From Blastocatellia bacterium (GTDB taxonomy: Bacteria > Acidobacteriota > Blastocatellia > Chloracidobacteriales > JADJPF01), in NCBI GenBank assembly GCA_016789295.1, contig JAEUQL010000060.1:1-11655 (forward strand): 11,655 nucleotides of DNA, written 5' to 3'. Under the pieces are notes generated by a model. That model searched no databases, was not told where the DNA came from, and worked only from the letters and a program-made list of their open reading frames with translations. Positions within the stretch are counted from its first letter, which is position 1, and each line of letters starts with the position of its first letter. Of the stretch, positions 5,831 to 11,655 are shown in pieces. The translations under genes and the position numbers were made by a program.

Positions 5831-8290
5831 TCACAAAGAAGGTTGAAGTTTTAGAGTATGCTTTGCAGCCATACTTACCTTACCCTGACTAAAAGCAAAG
5901 GTGTGGGGTTTTGTTTTAACCCAGTCTTCAATCTGGTCTGTGTAGTGTTTGCTTGCCATCTGACCCGAAACACCTGGTACAATTGATTGAGTCATTGAGT
6001 CAAAGTCTGCCATCGAAACCACCATCCTCATAGATGGTCCCCAAACTCTTTCAGTGTTTGTGTAGATTGCATTAATACTGTTAACTGAACCTCCTGGCTC
6101 GATTGTTGGAGCGTTGAGTACCTTCTCCAAAATCTTACTTTTTGCCAAAGGGTGTGCAAAGACTAGTTTATTTACCGCACCATATCGCCAACTATTTCTG
6201 TCTGAACCGAGTTCAGTTGTAAGCTTGTCAATAGTTTTGTGGTAACAATCCAAAACCATTTCGTCGTAACTTTTGTACTCTTTTGGAAGCCACTGAGCAG
6301 GGCGTTCTGTAACAATTCTGTCTATAACCAGACCTCTAAGATACCAGTCGTAAACAGGCCGCACACGACCTAGCCACGAAACAAGGAAGCGGTCGAGAAA
6401 AATAGTGTGGAAGGTCGATATTACTGCTCCATGTCGAGTATCAGAAGTAAGTTGTCCATCCCAGCCAGAGAACTCCTGCTCCAGTTCCTTCCACTGATCC
6501 CAGTCAGGCGTGTCTCTGTGTCTACTAACAATTTCCAGTATTCTCTCAGCAAAATTCTGATACTGTATCGAATGTACATCACCTTGCATCTTCTGTATAT
6601 CCTCAGGAGAAAATTTTTTCTCCTTCCTGAGCAAGCTGTCAATCCTCCAAGCTCGATATGGAGGTGCCCAATCGCTCGATATGTAGTAAGGATAGCTCTT
6701 TCCTGTAATTCTCTGGTTAGCACTCAAGACAAAACCTTCAGGAGGATTGAATAGGTGTGGGAGGTCTTCAAATGCAACAAAGCCTGTCCACGTACCTTCT
6801 TCAGTCTTTCCATCAAATGGGAGTGCACCATCACTGGAGTTTCTTATAGGAATACGAGCAACAGCATAATATCCGATGTTTCCATCTACATCTGCATAGA
6901 CAAAATTTTGTCCTGGGCCTGGACATATCTTCAGTGCAGCAACAAAGTCGTTCCAATCTTTTGCACGGTCTATGTTGAAGATGGTTGGAAGCTCAGACTC
7001 GTTAGAAAGAAAGCCTGTCCATTTAAGAGCTATCTTCTGGCCGTTTGAAGAAGTAGCTATGATAGGCCCGTGTCGGGTGATGACAACTTGGTGTTCAACA
7101 GCCTTCGTCTTGCTACTCAACATAGACTCACGAACCATAATAGCCTCACTAAAAACCTGAGCCTCTCTCCACTCTGAATCAACACGGTAAAGCTTAGGGG
7201 CTTTGGAGCTAAACTCTTCTACATATAGATCCTGGACATCATCCATAAAGTTTGTCATTGCCCAAGCAATCTTTTCATTGTGCCCCATAACTACACAAGG
7301 AGCACCAACTAGTGTTGCACCAGAGGCGTGAAAACTACCATCTGTCGCTTGTATGTGCGCCTGATGCCATATTGCAGGCAGAGTGAGTCCTTGGTGTGGA
7401 TCACCAGCAAGTATTGGTTTGCCTGTAGTTGTGTGTTCTGGAGAGATAGCCCAGTTGTTACTTCCTATCATCGATGTGTTACTTGTAAGAAACAGTTCTG
7501 GGATATCCACTGGATGATTGTAGACATTTGCAAATATCTCTGGAGATATATAAACAGCCTGCCTCTCTTCTTTCTTACTCTCATCAACTTGGTCGTGTCC
7601 ATAAATAGGTCTATCAAACTTTGTACGACCATCAAAAAGCATATTGTAGACATCACGATTAACAGCTTGGTAAACCTCTGCTCTCATCAAATCGTGTTTC
7701 CAAGTACTGCTGAGGGCAAAATGCATCAGTTTGCCAATGCTCAGCGAGTCTACAGGTCGCCAAGGCTTAGGCTGATAGCCAAGTAACCTAAACTCAAAAG
7801 GGAGGTTATCTCTGTTGCTTTCGATGTAAGCATTTACACCTCTGGCATAAGCTTCAAGTACCTGTTTAACCTCTGCTGGAAGTACCTGAAAAGAACTTGC
7901 AGCCAAACGATGAAGTCCTATGCTGCGCTGCTGCTTATCAATCTCAAGCTGGCTCTCACCTAAAACTTCTGAAAGCTCCCCTGAAGCTGCACGTCGTAGT
8001 AGATCCATCTGCCACAATCTATCTTGAGCTGTCACATAGCCTTGCACAAAGATTGCATCTTCAGTAGTAGCAGCCGTGATATGCGGTACTCCCCACTCGT
8101 CTCTGATTACTGTTGCTGCATCTTTGAGACCAGATACTTTTACCTCTCCATCAAGGTGTGGAAGCGGAGAGTATGTCCAGCGATAGTAGGTTATACTTCC
8201 TGCTACCAACAAAAAAAACAGTACTAGAGAAAAGACCAGAGCTATCCTCTTTACTATCTTGCCAGATCGTAAGCTATCCTTCAGAGCCAT
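5831..8290 (-). CDS. Penicillin acylase family (Ntn-hydrolase) amidase, N-terminally membrane anchored
   Basis: The protein has 819 residues, typical of the family precursor. After a short basic stretch a hydrophobic helix (about 16-35) anchors or exports it, so it should work in the periplasm. The alpha-chain signature V-I-R-D-E-W-G-V-P-H-I at 61-71 and Q-G-Y-V-T-A-Q-D-R-L-W-Q-M at 83-95 are present. The autoprocessing site is G276-S277-N-N-W-A-I-S, where Ser277 becomes the N-terminal nucleophile of the beta chain. G-D-P-H-Q-G at 296-301, V-M-G-H-N at 334-338 and S-A-N-Q-R with N525 as likely oxyanion residue also fit. Family members cleave amide-linked acyl groups from penicillins, acyl-homoserine lactones or other acylated amines; which one applies cannot be told from the sequence. 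The ATG at 8290 has AAAAGG 7 nt upstream. It is 130 nt before the HD-GYP start on the same strand, with no convincing terminator between them, so weak read-through is possible. Confidence 0.93.
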   Translation of the reverse strand: MALKDSLRSGKIVKRIALVFSLVLFFLLVAGSITYYRWTYSPLPHLDGEVKVSGLKDAATVIRDEWGVPHITAATTEDAIFVQGYVTAQDRLWQMDLLRRAASGELSEVLGESQLEIDKQQRSIGLHRLAASSFQVLPAEVKQVLEAYARGVNAYIESNRDNLPFEFRLLGYQPKPWRPVDSLSIGKLMHFALSSTWKHDLMRAEVYQAVNRDVYNMLFDGRTKFDRPIYGHDQVDESKKEERQAVYISPEIFANVYNHPVDIPELFLTSNTSMIGSNNWAISPEHTTTGKPILAGDPHQGLTLPAIWHQAHIQATDGSFHASGATLVGAPCVVMGHNEKIAWAMTNFMDDVQDLYVEEFSSKAPKLYRVDSEWREAQVFSEAIMVRESMLSSKTKAVEHQVVITRHGPIIATSSNGQKIALKWTGFLSNESELPTIFNIDRAKDWNDFVAALKICPGPGQNFVYADVDGNIGYYAVARIPIRNSSDGALPFDGKTEEGTWTGFVAFEDLPHLFNPPEGFVLSANQRITGKSYPYYISSDWAPPYRAWRIDSLLRKEKKFSPEDIQKMQGDVHSIQYQNFAERILEIVSRHRDTPDWDQWKELEQEFSGWDGQLTSDTRHGAVISTFHTIFLDRFLVSWLGRVRPVYDWYLRGLVIDRIVTERPAQWLPKEYKSYDEMVLDCYHKTIDKLTTELGSDRNSWRYGAVNKLVFAHPLAKSKILEKVLNAPTIEPGGSVNSINAIYTNTERVWGPSMRMVVSMADFDSMTQSIVPGVSGQMASKHYTDQIEDWVKTKPHTFAFSQGKVSMAAKHTLKLQPSL

Positions 8291-8477
8291 ATTTAAACCT
8301 TTTCAACTTGAGCTGTAGCCCAAACAATTTATGGCTTTACTACTTTGCTAAATAGAACAGTCTTCTGATTTAGAAAGTTATGCAGAGCAAAATTTTTTGA
8401 ATGATGTTATTAAATTGAATACAGAGCTTTTCCAATGGTATCAAAGACTATTAACCAACCGGTAGAAGAATTCGGCA

Positions 8478-8513
8478 GAAAGAGAAAAAGGTAGAGCAGA
8501 AGCTACTCTACCT
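8478..8513 (-). terminator. Intrinsic terminator of the double-hydrolase gene
   Basis: On the - strand AGGTAGAG (8513-8506) pairs perfectly with CTCTACCT (8496-8489) around a 9-nt loop and is followed at once by TTTTCTCTTTC. It lies 36 nt after the TAG of the double-hydrolase gene. This separates that transcript from the penicillin acylase gene, which must then have its own promoter within 8291-8477. Confidence 0.82.
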
Positions 8514-8549
8514 CCCTGAAGCTCAAAACTATTGGCTGACAGATTAAAA

Positions 8550-10814
8550 CTAGCGGATAGAAAAACTGCGACTCACTGCCTCACCAACATTGCCTGCTCT
8601 ATCCTTTGCAACTATTTTTAAAATCCCTGTCTTTGTCTTTGCAAGAGTTGATGGTACTGTCCAAGTGAAGGAGGACTGCTCTCCACCCAAACCACTGGCT
8701 ACAGTGAAAGTGAAATTTACACCATCCTCAGCATAGAGAATCTGCTGATCTATGACTGCACTATTATCTGTAGCTGTCCAGTTTATAGTAAGTTGTGGGT
8801 CTTTTTTGCGCTTTACTTTTGTAGACGAAAGAGTTACATCCGAAACCTTTGGAGCCTCTTTGTCATCACTTGAAGAGACGCCTCGCGCTTTGTCAAAAAA
8901 GTCTATTACAAGGTGGTTGATATCGCTGTAGAACTCGTGCTCTGTAAAACAGACTTCTAATTGACTTAGTATATCTTGGCTAAACCTTCTATATTGAGAA
9001 GGTATTACCCTCTCAAAAGCTTCTGTCGATTGCCGAGGGTTCATTTTCAAGAAGTCATTCTCATCAAGTAGTCCTGCATCTTTGATACTTCTGTAGATGA
9101 TTTCGGAGTCTGAAGGCTGTAATCCCGAAATTCTCCAAAAACGGAGTGGGTAGACAGGAGAAAGAGTGTTGTTATGATAGAAAGCCTGTACAGACCTACT
9201 TTGAAGAGCTTGAAAGTTCTTTAGTGCTTCCTGATTACCATCTTTTCCTATCACTGAATCATTTTCTGCAACTCCCCAAATTGTAGGAATATTTGTCATA
9301 ATCCGACTCAGATCCAAGCCACTAGCAATAAAGATAGAAGCAGCCTTAAAGCCAAGTATGCTTGAAATTCTTGAAGAGAACGCACCACCATTTGAAATAC
9401 CATGAGAAAATAGCGGCGTTGTGGCAGTCATTAGACCTCTAGAAATGAAAAGATCCAGAGCTTGACGAACGTTTTTGATGTCTTGATTAGAAGTTGGGGA
9501 CAGGTCTCGATTATTCCACTGTTTGTTGCTCCTATCGCTACTGTCTAACGCAATCACTCCATAACTCGATGCTGCAAGTTCTTGCACAAAGCGTAATCCT
9601 TCTGTTTTGGTCAATACTCCGTTTGCACTTCCACCAGAACCGTGAAAAATAGTTACTACTCCAATGGGATTACTTGGGAAGTAGTATAGACAGTTAGAAT
9701 TATTTATCTTCTCTTCACTTAATATTACATCTGGAGCAGGTTTGAAGGTAGCAGTAACTCTTATACTAGCTGAACTTGGATTGCTAATGGTTGTATGTGC
9801 AGCGCGTGGGTCGTCCAAACTGGAGACGTCACCTACCCACTTGTCAAAAACCATACTTTGTGGAAAAGGGTCAGCCCAGATGTGTGCTTTGAAGCCAGAT
9901 TGATAACTGCCACTACCACTGCCATTTGCGACAGTCACAGAAAATGTAGAGATCTGCTCTTGTCTTCTAAACTGCTTCGAGAAGAACTCATTCCATATCT
10001 TCTTACTATACTCTGCTCTGTAAGGATGGCTCTGGTTAGCAACTTCAGTAAATCGGACTTCTGAATCACCACCAGAAAATATCTCTGTTGTATAACTGTA
10101 TTTACCATCACTATCTCTAACAACTTCTGGCGTAGAATTGACTTTATTGAAAGTAGTCCAGAAGATTTTCTGGTTCTGATCCTGAACGTTTCTTGGCTGG
10201 CTACCTGTCTGAAAAGTCTCCCTTTCCCCTCGCCAAATCCAAACAGGAATTGGTGCATTTGGCTTGAGGGATGATTCTGGCAAATCAAATCCTGTAATCC
10301 AAGCTCCATTCACAGGAGCTATTGCAGCAAGTATGTCTGTGTATACACTGGCAAAAGTGTTGGTCATCGACGCACCATTGGAATGCCCAGACATATATAT
10401 TCTGGCTGTATCTATTTTGTATTCGCTTTTGAGTCTGTTTATTAGTGCAAGTAGAAAATCAACGTCATTTGGAGCAGGTTTCTGAAAGTAGGTGTTCCAA
10501 GTAAAATTCTCTCCATCTCTAGCATCAGTGCCACCGTTTGGATATACAACTATAAAGTTATGTTGATCAGAAAGACTTGTCCAACCTGTGCCAGGCTCAA
10601 CTATCTTACCTGAACCCAATCCACCGTGTAAGTGTATCAGTAATGGTATAGCTTTTGAGCCATCATAAGACTTTGGAATATGCTCATAATAAAGCCTTTT
10701 AGATCCTTCAAAAACTATGCTCTTTTCAACTATTTGTGCAAATATAGAACCTGATAAAAGAAAAACTATCAGAAAAGATGCAGCAATTTTTAAAGCTATC
10801 TTTAGTGTGTTCAT
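8550..10814 (-). CDS. Secreted protein with two alpha/beta-hydrolase (PHB-depolymerase-like esterase) domains
   Basis: The protein has 754 residues and starts with a signal peptide (basic N-terminus, hydrophobic 6-24, cleavage probably after A26). Domain 1 (about 29-280) resembles secreted LpqC/PHB-depolymerase/feruloyl esterases: oxyanion segment H-L-H-G-G at 61-65, nucleophile elbow G-H-S-N-G with S145, and likely His263 in Q-S-H-P-Y. Residues about 286-358 look like the beta-rich bacterial repeat (InlB B-repeat-like) domain (V-F-D-K-W-V-G-D, then a T-I-S-N-P end). Domain 2 (about 362-640) is another alpha/beta hydrolase with F-H-G-S-G-G at 390-395, elbow G-I-S-N-G with S474, probable acid D519 and His634. 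Residues about 655-752 look Ig-like (W-T-A-T-D-N-S, V-A-K-D-R-A-G-N-V-G), often used for substrate or surface binding. The substrate is unknown: polyester, acetylated or feruloylated polysaccharide are all possible. AGGAG lies 10 nt before the ATG. The gene diverges from the receptor gene. Confidence 0.85.
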   Translation of the reverse strand: MNTLKIALKIAASFLIVFLLSGSIFAQIVEKSIVFEGSKRLYYEHIPKSYDGSKAIPLLIHLHGGLGSGKIVEPGTGWTSLSDQHNFIVVYPNGGTDARDGENFTWNTYFQKPAPNDVDFLLALINRLKSEYKIDTARIYMSGHSNGASMTNTFASVYTDILAAIAPVNGAWITGFDLPESSLKPNAPIPVWIWRGERETFQTGSQPRNVQDQNQKIFWTTFNKVNSTPEVVRDSDGKYSYTTEIFSGGDSEVRFTEVANQSHPYRAEYSKKIWNEFFSKQFRRQEQISTFSVTVANGSGSGSYQSGFKAHIWADPFPQSMVFDKWVGDVSSLDDPRAAHTTISNPSSASIRVTATFKPAPDVILSEEKINNSNCLYYFPSNPIGVVTIFHGSGGSANGVLTKTEGLRFVQELAASSYGVIALDSSDRSNKQWNNRDLSPTSNQDIKNVRQALDLFISRGLMTATTPLFSHGISNGGAFSSRISSILGFKAASIFIASGLDLSRIMTNIPTIWGVAENDSVIGKDGNQEALKNFQALQSRSVQAFYHNNTLSPVYPLRFWRISGLQPSDSEIIYRSIKDAGLLDENDFLKMNPRQSTEAFERVIPSQYRRFSQDILSQLEVCFTEHEFYSDINHLVIDFFDKARGVSSSDDKEAPKVSDVTLSSTKVKRKKDPQLTINWTATDNSAVIDQQILYAEDGVNFTFTVASGLGGEQSSFTWTVPSTLAKTKTGILKIVAKDRAGNVGEAVSRSFSIR

Positions 10815-10884
10815 ACTTTACCTGCTCCTAAATAAAATTTTTGAACCAGACTATTAAAAAAAGGGCTGGGAAGATTTGAGTTAA

Positions 10885-10943
10885 AAAGTAGACAGCTAAA
10901 AACCTCTCTTTCCCCAAATAAGGCTTTCAAGCAGGTCTACTTT
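10885..10943. repeat. Long-spaced inverted repeat upstream of the double-hydrolase gene
   Basis: AAAGTAGAC (10885-10893) is repeated inverted as GTCTACTTT (10935-10943). Three more pairs (GCT at 10895-10897 with AGC at 10930-10932) continue the stem past a small asymmetric bulge. It lies 71-129 bp before the double-hydrolase start, so it could be a two-site operator or a leader stem-loop. Function is inferred. Confidence 0.5.
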
Positions 10944-11143
10944 CAACTTCTTCAGCTTTAGAGCAGATAGACCTCATTTTGGTCTGAAAAAGAGTCGAAT
11001 AGAGAGGATGGAAATAGTCAAAGCTGTTAAATTCTTGTTATAGAACCAAATCTCAATTGCAGGCAAAGCCTATATATGTTCTAATACTTATCCTACTTTT
11101 TGAAAAAATATCTATTGAAATATTTTCCGTAAAAATTTCTGGG

Positions 11144-11171
11144 TGTGTCGAAGCTTTATTGAAGCTACACA
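11144..11171 (+). repeat. Bulged hairpin in the receptor-gene upstream region
   Basis: TGTGT (11144-11148) pairs with ACACA (11167-11171), and AGCTT (11152-11156) with AAGCT (11162-11166), around a TATTG loop with a 3-nt bulge (CGA) on one side: 10 bp in all. It lies about 210 bp before the receptor start. No T-tract follows. It may be an operator or leader structure. Confidence 0.4.
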
Positions 11172-11222
11172 TCTAGTTCAGTAATCAAGAAAAAGTGTTA
11201 TTGCCCCAAATGTTGGTAGTCT

Positions 11223-11245
11223 TCAGCCAAAGCTTTGTTGGCTGA
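11223..11245 (+). repeat. 8-bp hairpin in the receptor-gene upstream region
   Basis: TCAGCCAA (11223-11230) pairs perfectly with TTGGCTGA (11238-11245) around a 7-nt loop. No T-run follows, so a terminator is unlikely. A leader structure or a dyad operator is possible. Confidence 0.45.
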
Positions 11246-11380
11246 GCTTAATTTCGACAACCGTTTTACTTAGTTTTTCAACTGGTCTTATCGAAAACAG
11301 ATTTTTTTACTTGCTCTTAATATAGAAGTAGCTTGTTTCAAAATTTGCCAGGAGAAGAACTGTTTTCATGGAGGAAATTT

Positions 11381-11655
11381 ATGCATAAAATCTCGTTTTC
11401 TGTATTAACACACCTTCTTGCAACTCTCTTTTTCCTTCTCCTGCCCATATCTGAAGCTTTTGCTCAATCAAACGGAGCAACTACAGGCTCTATAGTTGGA
11501 ACAGTAAACGATATACAGTCGGCTGCTCTTGCTGGTGCTACAGTGAAGGCAAAACAACCAAACACAAACTTTGAAAGAACAGTACAAGCCGACCAAGAAG
11601 GCAACTTTAGCTTTCTTCAACTATCTCCAGGAGATTACGAGTTAGAAGTTGAAGT
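11381..11655 (+). CDS. Oar-like TonB-dependent receptor / carboxypeptidase-regulatory-like domain protein, N-terminal part (3' end outside window)
   Basis: The first 91 codons are visible, from an ATG with GGAGG six nt upstream (11370-11374). Residues 1-28 form a signal peptide with a long leucine/phenylalanine-rich core and a probable cleavage after A-F-A. A beta-sandwich of the CarboxypepD_reg type follows: T-G-S-I-V-G-T-V, then A-L-A-G-A-T-V-K-A, then T-V-Q-A-D-Q-E-G-N-F-S-F and L-S-P-G-D-Y-E-L-E-V. In Acidobacteriota and Bacteroidota this domain usually heads a roughly 1000-residue outer-membrane TonB-dependent receptor with a plug and beta-barrel, which would import or bind a large substrate. 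The plug and barrel lie beyond the window, so the receptor call rests on family habit; another secreted protein with the same domain is possible. It is transcribed away from the double-hydrolase gene. Confidence 0.78.
   Translation, partial: MHKISFSVLTHLLATLFFLLLPISEAFAQSNGATTGSIVGTVNDIQSAALAGATVKAKQPNTNFERTVQADQEGNFSFLQLSPGDYELEVE

Larger units (their letters stand above)
10815..11380. other. Divergent intergenic region, AT-rich with several inverted repeats
   Basis: This 566-bp region lies between two divergently transcribed genes and must hold promoters and 5' leaders for both. It contains no convincing coding sequence. I see one long inverted repeat near the double-hydrolase gene (10885-10943) and, on the receptor side, an A-T-only stem (11105-11111 with 11120-11126) and two further hairpins (11144-11171 and 11223-11245). 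I could not assign clear -35/-10 pairs; a TATAGA-like hexamer occurs near 11321-11326 but lacks a good partner. No known riboswitch was recognised. Confidence 0.6.

Noticed and set aside
5820..5841. CTTCTT/AAGAAG inverted repeat at the acylase stop as a terminator
   Set aside because: The stem is only 6 bp and A/T-rich with a 10-nt loop, and no T-tract follows on the - strand.
7328..7786. Open frame of 152 codons on the + strand opposite the acylase gene
   Set aside because: It is antisense to conserved acylase motifs, including the S277 region; no domain or start signal.
11008..11043. Small open frame of 11 codons (M-E-I-V-K-A-V-K-F-L-L) as a leader peptide
   Set aside because: The only purine-rich stretch abuts the ATG with no spacing, and there is no attenuator or codon run to support a leader role.
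1..11655. CRISPR arrays, tRNA or rRNA genes
   Set aside because: No regularly spaced repeats, cloverleaf-like segments with a T-loop, or rRNA-like conserved words were seen by eye.

Overview
The window looks like a stretch of AT-rich bacterial chromosome from a Gram-negative-type organism. The best guess at phylum is Acidobacteriota. The right-edge gene begins with a signal peptide and a carboxypeptidase-regulatory-like domain, the usual N-terminus of the large Oar-like TonB-dependent receptors abundant in that phylum. The neighbouring families (penicillin acylase, TMTC-like membrane protein with TPRs, Roadblock protein, HD-GYP protein) fit but are not diagnostic. The phylum call is inference only.

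Layout, left to right. Positions 1-415 are the right end of an IscB (Cas9-ancestor) element: the last 131 codons of iscB, with the stop codon in the loop of a terminal hairpin. Only 20 bp further on, a + strand gene (435-2453) encodes a polytopic TMTC-like GT-C membrane protein with about seven C-terminal TPRs. It converges with an orphan D12-class adenine DNA methyltransferase (2468-3328, - strand). Further right on the - strand come a two-gene unit, HD-GYP receptor phosphodiesterase then Roadblock/LC7 protein (5700 to 3491); a membrane-anchored penicillin-acylase-family amidase (5831-8290); and a secreted protein with two separate alpha/beta-hydrolase domains (8550-10814). That last gene has a clear intrinsic terminator downstream. 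A 566-bp divergent intergenic region rich in inverted repeats separates it from the outer-membrane receptor gene that starts at 11381 and runs off the window.

How the genes work together. The HD-GYP and Roadblock genes probably form a signalling unit: periplasmic sensing, cyclic-di-GMP hydrolysis and a small-GTPase partner. The double-hydrolase gene and the receptor gene are divergent and could be co-regulated for breaking down and taking up an external substrate. The remaining genes look like independent units. The least ordinary items are the IscB element end lying directly before the TMTC-like gene, a 14-bp hairpin with a pyrimidine tail inside the first codons of that gene, the double-esterase architecture, and the structured divergent region.
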